From an uncultured Bacilli bacterium (GTDB lineage: Bacteria > Bacillota_I > Bacilli_A > RF39 > UBA660), in contig CALVPO010000030.1 in NCBI GenBank assembly GCA_944351345.1, positions 1 to 14,772 of the forward strand: DNA of 14,772 bases, read 5' to 3'. The stretch's first letter is position 1. Each line of letters opens with the position of its first letter. This document shows positions 6,772 to 12,917 of the stretch, piece after piece. The notes under the pieces are model-generated. The model was not told the DNA's origin. It worked only from the letters and a program-made list of their open reading frames with translations, and searched no databases. A program made the translations under genes and the position numbers.

Positions 6772-6790
6772 TAGAAAATATTATTTTCTA
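6772..6790. repeat. perfect 8-base inverted repeat at the spoVG transcription start
   Basis: TAGAAAAT (6772-6779) and ATTTTCTA (6783-6790) are separated by 3 bases. The repeat lies between the predicted -10 and the ribosome binding site of spoVG and covers the predicted start near 6789. It could be an operator or a weak leader hairpin next to the AAGGAG. Confidence 0.5.
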
Positions 6791-6795
6791 AATAC

Positions 6796-6824
6796 ATTTT
6801 ATATATATAAAAGCAAAATGTCAA
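6796..6824 (-). promoter_or_regulatory. sigma-A promoter of spoVG
   Basis: On the minus strand: TTGACA (6819-6824), a 17-base spacer, and TAAAAT (6796-6801). The -35 is perfect and the -10 has five of six matches. Directly upstream are three A/T-rich near-repeats (6823-6856). Confidence 0.7.
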
Positions 6825-6856
6825 TATTTTTACCATAATTTTACTAATAATTTTAC
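6823..6856 (-). repeat. three tandem GTAAAATTAT-like units upstream of spoVG
   Basis: On the minus strand, three adjacent 11-12-base units (GTAAAATTATTA, GTAAAATTATG, GTAAAAATATT) run from the veg stop codon to the spoVG -35. They may be an UP-like element or tandem binding sites. The sequence is AT-rich, so chance is possible. Confidence 0.4.
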
Positions 6857-7074
6857 ATTTTAAAAGAAACTTTTACTGTTTCCGTCAAAACATCACAATA
6901 ACTAAAACTTCTTTTACTAGAATTTTTATCATCCAATATAATAAAAATATTATTATAAACCTCTATTACTTTACCAGTATATTCGTAAATTTTATTCCTC
7001 CCCTCATTATGAACTACCCTAACCTTATTTCCAATATTTTTATTAATATTCTCCTTAATCTTATCTATATTCAT
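6853..7074 (-). CDS. veg: Veg family protein
   Basis: Veg is a small SH3-like-fold protein; in B. subtilis it stimulates biofilm matrix genes by opposing SinR, but its wider role is unclear. The protein has 73 residues with family features: an N-terminal helix, NKVRVVHNEGRNKIYEYTGKV, and the strongly conserved SYCDVLTETVKVSF ending. AGGAGG is four bases from the ATG. The yabG stop codon lies in that ribosome binding site, with 8 bases between stop and start, so veg is co-transcribed with yabG. I see no clear terminator between veg and spoVG. Confidence 0.93.
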   Translation of the reverse strand: MNIDKIKENINKNIGNKVRVVHNEGRNKIYEYTGKVIEVYNNIFIILDDKNSSKRSFSYCDVLTETVKVSFKM

Positions 7075-7082
7075 AACCCCTC

Positions 7083-7850
7083 CTATTCTCTAGGATACCC
7101 AACATACATAGTACCCTTAGTAATAATCCCACCCATACCCTCAGGACCGTATTTAGTTTTACCCAGTATATTAATAAGATCAATATTAGTATTTTTATCC
7201 GAAAAAGACATAGAACTAGCAATTACAGCTGGATCCAAAGCATGAATATTAATTCTCTTAGGACTAGAAGCAAAATTAGCACCAGCCTTAATAAGCTCCT
7301 CATAATTAGATTGACAAGCTCCAGCTATTATAATTAACTTTTCATGAGACTTTTCATACCTTCTAGCTTCCCTAACAGCATCAACAAAATTTTCAGTATT
7401 CTTATAACTACCACTACTTCTTCTTTTCCTAAACAAAGCATCATGTCCTGTAATAACAAGAATATCAGGATTATATTTTTCTAAATATCCATATATATTA
7501 TCTGCCAAATCACACTCAAGAGAATATAAACCATAAGCCTTAATTTTATTTTTCTTATAAAAATCCATACTTTTCTTTAAAAAATCCTTATCACCATCAA
7601 TATGTAAAACTATTCCTGGTAAATAAAAAAATTCATTTCTATCTAAAGTTTTATAATCATCAAATTTAGGCATAAAATCATCCTCTAAAACCTCACCATC
7701 ATATAACACCAAGTCACTAACAGGACTATCAGCAGATAACCTAATACACACACCATATAAAATACAATTTCCCATCTGTATATCAATAACCTTAAATACT
7801 ATATCATGATTATAAGATTTCCTAGTAACATAGTCACCTATCTTTATCAT
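7083..7850 (-). CDS. yabG: sporulation-specific cysteine protease YabG
   Basis: YabG is a mother-cell protease that processes spore coat proteins (in C. difficile also germination factors). It has 255 residues. It begins with MIKIGDYVTRKSYNHDI, matching the B. subtilis N-terminus. Visible conserved blocks: VLHIDGD (about 81-87), LVITGHDA with His-136, AGACQS with Cys-179, the likely catalytic residues, then GANFASSPKRINIHALDP and a C-terminal GMGGI segment. It is shorter than the B. subtilis protein because the variable linker after residue 50 is reduced. I start at the ATG at 7850 after GGGTGA. ATG 7871 and TTG 7883 in the same frame lie in the T-rich tail of the ksgA terminator and are not credible. 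It forms an operon with veg. Confidence 0.93.
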   Translation of the reverse strand: MIKIGDYVTRKSYNHDIVFKVIDIQMGNCILYGVCIRLSADSPVSDLVLYDGEVLEDDFMPKFDDYKTLDRNEFFYLPGIVLHIDGDKDFLKKSMDFYKKNKIKAYGLYSLECDLADNIYGYLEKYNPDILVITGHDALFRKRRSSGSYKNTENFVDAVREARRYEKSHEKLIIIAGACQSNYEELIKAGANFASSPKRINIHALDPAVIASSMSFSDKNTNIDLINILGKTKYGPEGMGGIITKGTMYVGYPRE

Positions 7851-7866
7851 AGAATCACCCAATAAA

Positions 7867-7874
7867 AACATATG
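7867..7874 (-). promoter_or_regulatory. possible sporulation-sigma -10 element before yabG
   Basis: CATATGTT on the minus strand begins like the sigma-E/sigma-K -10 (CATA). It directly follows the T11-G-T6 tail of the ksgA terminator and ends 6 bases before GGGTGA (7855-7860), the same arrangement as before yabP. There is no recognisable -35, so this is tentative. Confidence 0.3.
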
Positions 7875-7912
7875 AAAAAACAAAAAAAAAAAGAACTAAA
7901 TTAAACTAGTTC
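7875..7912 (-). terminator. terminator of ksgA overlapping its stop codon
   Basis: On the minus strand GAACTA (7907-7912) pairs with TAGTTC (7893-7898). The loop contains the ksgA stop codon (7901-7903). The hairpin is followed by T11, G, T6. The terminator therefore uses the last codons of ksgA as its left arm. Confidence 0.8.
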
Positions 7913-8689
7913 ATTAGCAATTTCTACAAAAATTTCTAAACTTAATGCCTCAGCCCTATCATTAAGACTAAGACCATATTCACTCAAAACCCCACTTACC
8001 TTATCTAAATCATATCCAATCAAATTATTGCGCAAATTTTTTCTTTTATAACGAAAACAATCTTTAACAATTTTTTTAAAAAAATCCATATTTTTAACAA
8101 ATAACCTATCTTTTTTTAGTTCCATACATATTACTGCACTATCAACATTAGGTTTAGGAAAAAAACAATTTCTACTAACATCAAACAATTTATAAATTTT
8201 ATAATAATAATTCAAAAAAACTGTTAAAGCACCATAATCCCTAGTATTAATAGAAGCAGCAAATCTAGAAGCAACTTCTTTTTGAACCATAATAACAATC
8301 TTATCAGGAAGAATCTCCTCATTAATCACTTTTTCAACAATAGGAGTAGTTATATAATAAGGTAAATTAGCAACCATATACAATTTATCATAATCATAAT
8401 TACTAAGCTCACTCTTAACATCTTCTTCTAAAAAATCATTTATAACTAACTTAAAATTACTACTATCTTTAAGAATATTATTTAAAAACCACTTCAAACT
8501 AGGATCAATTTCATATAAAATAGTAAATTTAGCTTTCTCAACAATTAATCTAGAAATAGCTCCTTGACCAGGTCCTACTTCTATAACTAAAGTATTTTTA
8601 TCAATATTAGCACTATCCACAATCTTGTGGATAACATTAACATCTTTTAGAAAATTTTGTCCTAATGACTTTTTAAACTCAAAATTCAT
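7901..8689 (-). CDS. rsmA: 16S rRNA adenine dimethyltransferase KsgA/RsmA
   Basis: KsgA dimethylates two adjacent adenines (A1518 and A1519) in helix 45 of 16S rRNA late in 30S assembly, using S-adenosylmethionine. It has 262 residues. Motifs: KKSLGQNFLKD near the N-terminus, the AdoMet-binding EVGPGQGAISR, the catalytic ANLPYYITTP, FFPKPNVDSAV, and a basic C-terminal helical domain with KRKNLRNNL. I start at the ATG at 8689 with GAGGG eight bases upstream; the GTG at 8704 precedes that site. In B. subtilis rnmV lies just before ksgA, and it is absent here. The gene has its own promoter and terminator. Confidence 0.96.
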   Translation of the reverse strand: MNFEFKKSLGQNFLKDVNVIHKIVDSANIDKNTLVIEVGPGQGAISRLIVEKAKFTILYEIDPSLKWFLNNILKDSSNFKLVINDFLEEDVKSELSNYDYDKLYMVANLPYYITTPIVEKVINEEILPDKIVIMVQKEVASRFAASINTRDYGALTVFLNYYYKIYKLFDVSRNCFFPKPNVDSAVICMELKKDRLFVKNMDFFKKIVKDCFRYKRKNLRNNLIGYDLDKVSGVLSEYGLSLNDRAEALSLEIFVEIANELV

Positions 8690-8715
8690 ATTACTATCCC
8701 TCACTAATCACTAAT

Positions 8716-8724
8716 AGTATAGCA
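8716..8724 (-). promoter_or_regulatory. extended -10 promoter of ksgA
   Basis: On the minus strand TGC-TATACT (8716-8724) forms an extended -10 element. The -35 region is only T-rich. The start is expected near 8709, about 20 bases before the ATG at 8689. Confidence 0.5.
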
Positions 8725-8731
8725 TATAAAG

Positions 8732-8760
8732 AAAAAAAAAGAAAGGATAAATATCCTTTC
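8732..8760 (-). terminator. terminator of the SleB-like hydrolase gene
   Basis: GAAAGGAT and ATCCTTTC (8741-8748 and 8753-8760) form an 8-base perfect stem with a 4-base loop. On the minus strand nine T follow (8732-8740). It lies 5 bases past the stop codon. Confidence 0.9.
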
Positions 8761-8765
8761 CACTC

Positions 8766-9530
8766 TTAGTAGTATCTATTACCACCATTAGCAATATAAT
8801 TACTACTTATTCCCGATGTCCATGAACCAAACGAATAATAATCATTATTCCTTATTCCATTCAAAGCATCTCGCATAACAGAAGCTACCGAATCAGAAAC
8901 AGTTGTTCCAGTTCCTGTATAACAAGAAAACTGACCATAAGCTGCAACAACCGAAATAGGAGAAGTACCATTTCTATCTGCTCTATTAAGAATAACAGAC
9001 ATAACAGCAAGTACATCATCCTTACTATTTCTATTAGCCTCACAATTAACAACTGTAGCAAGTATAGCAAAATCACTATCACTTAAACTATATGTCTGAT
9101 TACCAGTTGTTACATTAAAGCCTGCAGCCGGCTTAGAAAGATAACCACTAGCACTAACTGTAATAGCATTTCTAGCAGCCTCCTCTTGAGCAGCCTTCTC
9201 AGCAGCTATTCTAGCAGCCTCTTCTTGAGCCGCTTTCTCAGCAGCTATTCTAGCTTCTTCCTCAGCCTTAGCCTTAGCAGCAGCTTCCTCTTGAGCTTTT
9301 CTTTCCTCTTCACTAATTAAATCTACTTCTTTTTGCTCATCAACTTTATTTTCCATTTGATCAGCTACAAAGAGTTCAGAAACAGCATCTGCCATCTTAT
9401 TTAAATTGTCGTTTTCTACGACTACGACTTTATTATCCTCATTGCTATCTGAAAATAACATAAACAAAAATAGTGCACCAATTATTAATTGTGTCGAGAC
9501 AATTAATACATTAGATACTATTTTTTTCAT
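8766..9530 (-). CDS. membrane-anchored SleB/CwlJ-type cell wall hydrolase
   Basis: The 254-residue protein has one N-terminal membrane anchor (about 8-27), an acidic stretch, an Ala/Glu-rich coiled coil (about 70-122) containing a duplicated 13-residue unit, a linker, and a C-terminal Hydrolase_2-type domain (about 150-254). The domain shows SDFAILATVVNCEANRNS (probable catalytic Glu-164), AVMSVILNRAD and GQFSCYTG, and ends with GGNRYY. SleB/CwlJ enzymes cut peptidoglycan, classically spore cortex during germination. Here a consensus sigma-A promoter and the coiled-coil anchor suggest a vegetative wall-remodelling role, by inference. It occupies the slot of yabE, which in Bacillus encodes an unrelated (G5/3D) muralytic protein. 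I start at the ATG at 9530, six bases after AGGTG; GTG 9539 is inside the ribosome binding site region. Confidence 0.85.
   Translation of the reverse strand: MKKIVSNVLIVSTQLIIGALFLFMLFSDSNEDNKVVVVENDNLNKMADAVSELFVADQMENKVDEQKEVDLISEEERKAQEEAAAKAKAEEEARIAAEKAAQEEAARIAAEKAAQEEAARNAITVSASGYLSKPAAGFNVTTGNQTYSLSDSDFAILATVVNCEANRNSKDDVLAVMSVILNRADRNGTSPISVVAAYGQFSCYTGTGTTVSDSVASVMRDALNGIRNNDYYSFGSWTSGISSNYIANGGNRYY
9172..9249 (-). repeat. 39-base coding tandem repeat in the hydrolase coiled coil
   Basis: Two adjacent 39-base copies (9172-9210 and 9211-9249) differ at three positions. Each encodes one 13-residue unit of the form IAAEKAAQEEAAR. Their near identity points to a recent in-frame duplication that lengthens the coiled coil. 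Confidence 0.85.
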
Positions 9531-9570
9531 TATAATCACCTCTTAATTTTTATTATCTCAGGCAAATATA

Positions 9571-9599
9571 ATTCTATCATAGTTTTATCTTTTTGTCAA
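9571..9599 (-). promoter_or_regulatory. sigma-A promoter of the SleB-like gene, inside tatD
   Basis: On the minus strand: TTGACA (9594-9599), a 17-base spacer, and an extended -10 TGATAGAAT (TAGAAT at 9571-9576). The -35 lies in the last codons of tatD and the -10 just past its stop. The leader is about 33 bases. Confidence 0.8.
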
Positions 9600-10338
9600 A
9601 TAACCTGATAACAGAGTTAGTAGTAACAGCCTCAACTTCTTTATAATCTAAGCCTTTTATCTCACAAATTTTCTGTAAGATAACGGTTATATAGAAAGGC
9701 TCATTCCGTTTGCCGCGATATGGCTCTGGAGCTAAATAAGGGCAATCTGTTTCCAATACAATATATTCTAATGGAACATCTTTTATTACCTCAACAATTT
9801 TTCTTGCATTTTTAAAAGTAGCAATTCCTCCAATACCAAGAAAAAATCCCAATTTAATAAACTTAAAAGCCATATCTACACTGCCACTATAACAATGTAA
9901 TATACCAATAACAGAAGACTCTTTCAAAATATCATACGTCTCCTGAATACAATCTCTACTATGAACAATAACAGGTTTATTATATTTTCTAGCAATTTCT
10001 AATTGTCTCTTAAACAATTCTTTTTGTTTATCTCTATCACACTCATAATGATAATCAAGACCAATCTCACCAACAGCAACTATCTTTTTATCATTTATAT
10101 GCCTAGAAATAAACTCCAAATTATCATCATTAAAATCATCTAACTCCTCCAGTTGAATTCCTAAAGCCCCATACACAATATCATATTTATCAACAAGCTC
10201 AAGTACCTCTCTATTACTCTTCATATTATAACCATTAACAATAATAGCACCAACTCCATTATCACGAGCTCTCTTTATAATATCATCTATATCTTCATAA
10301 TACTCATGAAAAACATGACAGTGCGTATCAACCAACAT
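9577..10338 (-). CDS. tatD: TatD family metal-dependent DNase
   Basis: TatD enzymes are TIM-barrel amidohydrolase-fold nucleases (3'-5' exonuclease activity on DNA/RNA in E. coli). The product has 253 residues, full length. Metal and active-site residues are in place: H6 and H8 in DTHCH, E91 in GEIGLDYHY, H126 in VIVHSRD, H148 in LHCYSG, D198 in ETDCPYLAP. The usual GxHP motif after the second strand is replaced by GIQLEE (about 60-65), which is unusual. The start has AGGAGG six bases upstream, within the stop region of the small gene before it. Position between metG and ksgA matches B. subtilis. TGA is the stop codon, showing the standard code. Confidence 0.95.
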   Translation of the reverse strand: MLVDTHCHVFHEYYEDIDDIIKRARDNGVGAIIVNGYNMKSNREVLELVDKYDIVYGALGIQLEELDDFNDDNLEFISRHINDKKIVAVGEIGLDYHYECDRDKQKELFKRQLEIARKYNKPVIVHSRDCIQETYDILKESSVIGILHCYSGSVDMAFKFIKLGFFLGIGGIATFKNARKIVEVIKDVPLEYIVLETDCPYLAPEPYRGKRNEPFYITVILQKICEIKGLDYKEVEAVTTNSVIRLFDKKIKL

Positions 10339-10341
10339 AAT

Positions 10342-10512
10342 TTACCTCCTATATTTAATTACTAAAAATCTCCCAAAATAATATATTAAAACTCCCAAAT
10401 AAACAACATCTTCTATACTCCTATCAAATAAAACATAAATTCCTACACAAAATAAAACAACTATAAAAAATAATGTTATCATACTCTCTTGTTTTTTATA
10501 TTCCTTAAGCAT
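10342..10512 (-). CDS. small 56-residue two-helix membrane protein
   Basis: I do not recognise this protein. The frame starts MLKEYKKQES, then a hydrophobic stretch MITLFFIVVLFCVGIYVLF (about 11-29), a short acidic turn (DRSIEDV), a second hydrophobic stretch VYLGVLIYYFGRFLVI (about 37-52), and a basic end KYRR. This suggests a hairpin membrane protein with both ends in the cytoplasm. Support: AAAGGA ten bases before the ATG at 10512, a good promoter upstream (10573-10601), and a stop codon that overlaps the tatD ribosome binding site (three bases before the tatD ATG), which is typical of a coupled operon. Nothing comparable sits here in B. subtilis. It fills most of what would otherwise be a 381-base gap. 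Confidence 0.75.
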   Translation of the reverse strand: MLKEYKKQESMITLFFIVVLFCVGIYVLFDRSIEDVVYLGVLIYYFGRFLVIKYRR

Positions 10513-10572
10513 TGCAATCCGTTCCTTTCTCTATTCATTTATAAACTGCCTACTGCAACACTACCTAAATTC

Positions 10573-10601
10573 ATAATAACAAATTAAAAAAATTATGTAA
10601 A
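10573..10601 (-). promoter_or_regulatory. sigma-A promoter of the small membrane gene and tatD
   Basis: On the minus strand: TTTACA (10596-10601), a 17-base spacer, and TATTAT (10573-10578), each matching five of six consensus bases. The start is expected near 10566, giving a leader of about 54 bases. I see no structured leader in it. Confidence 0.65.
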
Positions 10602-10680
10602 CATTAAACTACCCATTTAATTTATTTTACATCTTTCTTTTGTAAACAAATAATATCATGTAATCTAAACAAAAATTGTC

Positions 10681-10714
10681 GAAAAACAAAAGAAACCATA
10701 AATTACAGTTTCTT
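10681..10714 (-). terminator. terminator of dut-metG
   Basis: On the minus strand AAGAAAC (10708-10714) pairs with GTTTCTT (10690-10696); the stem extends by wobble pairs. It is followed by TTGTTTTTC. It begins 5 bases past the metG stop. Confidence 0.75.
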
Positions 10715-10719
10715 AAAAT

Positions 10720-12255
10720 TTAACAATCAATTCTTTTAAACAATACAGATGCCTCTCCTACTTTACTACCACTTTCATAATATCCAAATTTATCTAAAGT
10801 ATCATAACTTCTAAATTGAGTATTAATCTGATCAAAAATTCTCTCACTAGTATTAGGTAAATATGCTTGAAGTAACACAGTTCCTATCCTAATAGATTCT
10901 ATTAAATTATATAAAACAGTATTTAATCTATCCATCTTACTAGAATCTTTAGCTAAAACCCAAGGCATAGTCTCATCTATATATTTATTACATCTTCTAA
11001 ATAATTCAAAAATTAATTCCAAACTATCAGCAATCTTTAACTTATCCATTTTCTCATCAACATTATTCCTAAGACTAGTAGCCATATTAATTAATTCATC
11101 ATCTATATCCTCATGAATATTAGTATTACTAACTACACCATCAAAATACTTATTAACCATACCAATAGTTCTATTAACCAAATTACCAAGAACATTAGCC
11201 AAATTACTATTAATACTCTCAACCAACAATTCATTAGTAAAAGTACCATCACTACTAAAAGGCATCTCATATAGCAAATAAAACCTAACAGCATCAACAC
11301 CATATTTCTTAACTAAATCATCAGCGTAAACAATATTTCCCTTACTTTTACTCATCTTATCATTACCAAACAAAAGCCAAGGATGCCCAAATATCTTCTT
11401 AGGTAATTCTAATCCCAAAGAATGTAACATAATAGGCCAATAAATAGTATGAAATCTCAAAATATCTTTACCAATAACCTGAACATCCGCAGGCCAATAT
11501 TTCTTAAACTTATCGCTACTATTACCATCAACATCATAACCCAATGTCGTAATATAATTAGATAAAGCATCAATCCATACATAAATTACATGCTTATCAT
11601 CAAAATCAACAGGTACTCCCCACTTAAAACTAGTCCTAGACACACATAAATCTTGTAAACCAGGCTTAATAAAATTATTCATAATTTCATTTTGTCTTGC
11701 TTTTGGTTGAATAAAATCAGGATGCTCTAAAATATAATTTTCTAACCATTTAGAATATTTACTCATCTTAAAAAAATAAGCTGCTTCACATTCTTCATGA
11801 ACTTCTCTACCACAATCAGGACATTTACCATCAACTAACTGAGATTCAGTCCAAAAAGATTCACAAGGAGTACAATATAATCCTTTATATTCTCCTTTAT
11901 AAATATCTCCATTATCATAAAACTTTCTAAATATTTTCTGAACAGTATCCATATGTCCTTTTTCCGTAGTTCTAACAAACCTATCATAACTAGTATTCAT
12001 AATATCCCAAATACCTTTTATCTCACTAGAAACATTATCAACATATTCTTTAGGTTCCATACCAGCATCAATAGCTTTCTGTTCAATCTTTTGTCCAAAT
12101 TCATCAGTACCAGTCTGAAAATAAACATCATAACCCTGAAGCCTCTTATATCTAGCAATAGCATCAGCTAACACTACCTCATAAGTATTACCAATATGTG
12201 GTTTAGCAGAAGTATATGCAATAGCCGTACTTACATAAAACTTTTTATCATTCAT
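10720..12255 (-). CDS. metG: methionyl-tRNA synthetase, short form
   Basis: MetRS charges tRNA-Met, including the initiator. It has 511 residues. The class I signature HIGN is at 20-23 (within AKPHIGNTYE), KMSKS at 300-304, and a zinc knuckle uses CTPC (Cys-128, 131) and CPDC (Cys-145, 148). The anticodon-binding helical domain follows. The B. subtilis enzyme (about 660 residues) has a C-terminal EMAP-II-like tRNA-binding domain, and this protein ends without it. I start at the ATG at 12255; a GTG at 12264 is too close to AAGGAG. The dut stop lies in this ribosome binding site, so dut and metG are coupled. There is no T-box leader; the transcript starts just before dut. Confidence 0.96.
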   Translation of the reverse strand: MNDKKFYVSTAIAYTSAKPHIGNTYEVVLADAIARYKRLQGYDVYFQTGTDEFGQKIEQKAIDAGMEPKEYVDNVSSEIKGIWDIMNTSYDRFVRTTEKGHMDTVQKIFRKFYDNGDIYKGEYKGLYCTPCESFWTESQLVDGKCPDCGREVHEECEAAYFFKMSKYSKWLENYILEHPDFIQPKARQNEIMNNFIKPGLQDLCVSRTSFKWGVPVDFDDKHVIYVWIDALSNYITTLGYDVDGNSSDKFKKYWPADVQVIGKDILRFHTIYWPIMLHSLGLELPKKIFGHPWLLFGNDKMSKSKGNIVYADDLVKKYGVDAVRFYLLYEMPFSSDGTFTNELLVESINSNLANVLGNLVNRTIGMVNKYFDGVVSNTNIHEDIDDELINMATSLRNNVDEKMDKLKIADSLELIFELFRRCNKYIDETMPWVLAKDSSKMDRLNTVLYNLIESIRIGTVLLQAYLPNTSERIFDQINTQFRSYDTLDKFGYYESGSKVGEASVLFKRIDC

Positions 12256-12269
12256 ATTAATCACTCTCC

Positions 12270-12740
12270 TTAATCAGTACTTCCAATACCACTCGTTCTA
12301 ACTTTTGAAACTTTATCACCACAAGTTAAATATTTAACAAAAATACCTTGACAATATGCTTGTCCTTTTTCAATACAAAAATCTTTATCTCCTTCATTCT
12401 GTAAAGAAACAAACATATGTCCTTCATTGTCCTCATTATTGTAATAATCAGCATCTATAACACCAACTTGATTACACATCCGTACATTATATTTAAATCC
12501 CAAACTACTTCTAATAATTAAAAATAACATCTCATCACTTAAAAACTTAGCCTTATAACCTGTAGGAATTTTAACAATCTGCCCTGGCTTAATAGTAACA
12601 TCATTAATAGCATAAAAATCATAACCACAACTCTTATTAGTAGCTCTACTAGGAAGCTTATAACTATCATATAATTCTCTATCACTACTAATATCCTTAG
12701 CAAATTGTTCATAACTAATCTTCTCAAAATACCTATCCAT
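12270..12740 (-). CDS. dut: dUTP diphosphatase (dUTPase)
   Basis: dUTPase hydrolyses dUTP to dUMP and diphosphate, keeping uracil out of DNA and feeding dTMP synthesis. The 156-residue protein has all five trimeric-dUTPase motifs: I GYDFYA (39-44), II RSSLGFK (77-83), III NQVGVIDADYY (90-100), IV GQAYCQGIF (126-134), V RTSGIGSTD (148-156). It has an N-terminal extension before motif I and a small insertion (NNEDNEGHM) after motif III, consistent with a longer Firmicutes/phage-type subgroup. Motif V ends GSTD where many members have GSTG. The start is the ATG at 12740 after GGAGGA. It is first gene of the operon with metG and has a near-consensus promoter. Confidence 0.93.
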   Translation of the reverse strand: MDRYFEKISYEQFAKDISSDRELYDSYKLPSRATNKSCGYDFYAINDVTIKPGQIVKIPTGYKAKFLSDEMLFLIIRSSLGFKYNVRMCNQVGVIDADYYNNEDNEGHMFVSLQNEGDKDFCIEKGQAYCQGIFVKYLTCGDKVSKVRTSGIGSTD

Positions 12741-12770
12741 GACTAACTCCTCCAAACATTAAACACATTA

Positions 12771-12799
12771 ATTATATCATCAAACCATACCTATGTAAA
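12771..12799 (-). promoter_or_regulatory. sigma-A promoter of dut-metG
   Basis: On the minus strand: TTTACA (12794-12799), a 17-base spacer, and TATAAT (12771-12776). The start is expected near 12764, about 24 bases before dut. That leaves no room for a T-box or riboswitch. Confidence 0.8.
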
Positions 12800-12860
12800 T
12801 CATTTAATCAAAGAAAAACGCTTATTTATATAGAAAAAACTTTATTCTTTTATCTTATAA

Positions 12861-12889
12861 TTAACTTTTATAAAACTCTATGATATAAT
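12861..12889 (+). promoter_or_regulatory. sigma-A promoter of the YfhO-like gene
   Basis: TTAACT (12861-12866), a 17-base spacer, and TATAAT (12884-12889). The start is expected near 12896, followed by AAAGGAG (12903-12909) and ATG at 12918. It is divergent from the dut promoter. Confidence 0.65.
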
Positions 12890-12917
12890 ATAACAGAATT
12901 TTAAAGGAGCTGGTATT

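Noticed and set aside
7009..7245. Open frame on the plus strand opposite yabG and veg
   Set aside because: It is antisense to two well-recognised genes, has no ribosome binding site and its hydrophobic product mirrors their codons. The same reasoning removes antisense or out-of-frame reads at 3863-4063, 8885-9082, 11953-12171, 12539-12727 and 13868-14071.
9577..9579. TGA as a Trp codon (Mollicutes-type code)
   Set aside because: TGA terminates tatD exactly where the family ends, and Trp in FtsH and other genes uses TGG, so the standard code fits.
10513..10719. Regulatory RNA between metG and the small membrane gene
   Set aside because: The metG terminator and a sigma-A promoter explain the stretch; the 54-base leader shows no T-box, riboswitch or strong hairpin.
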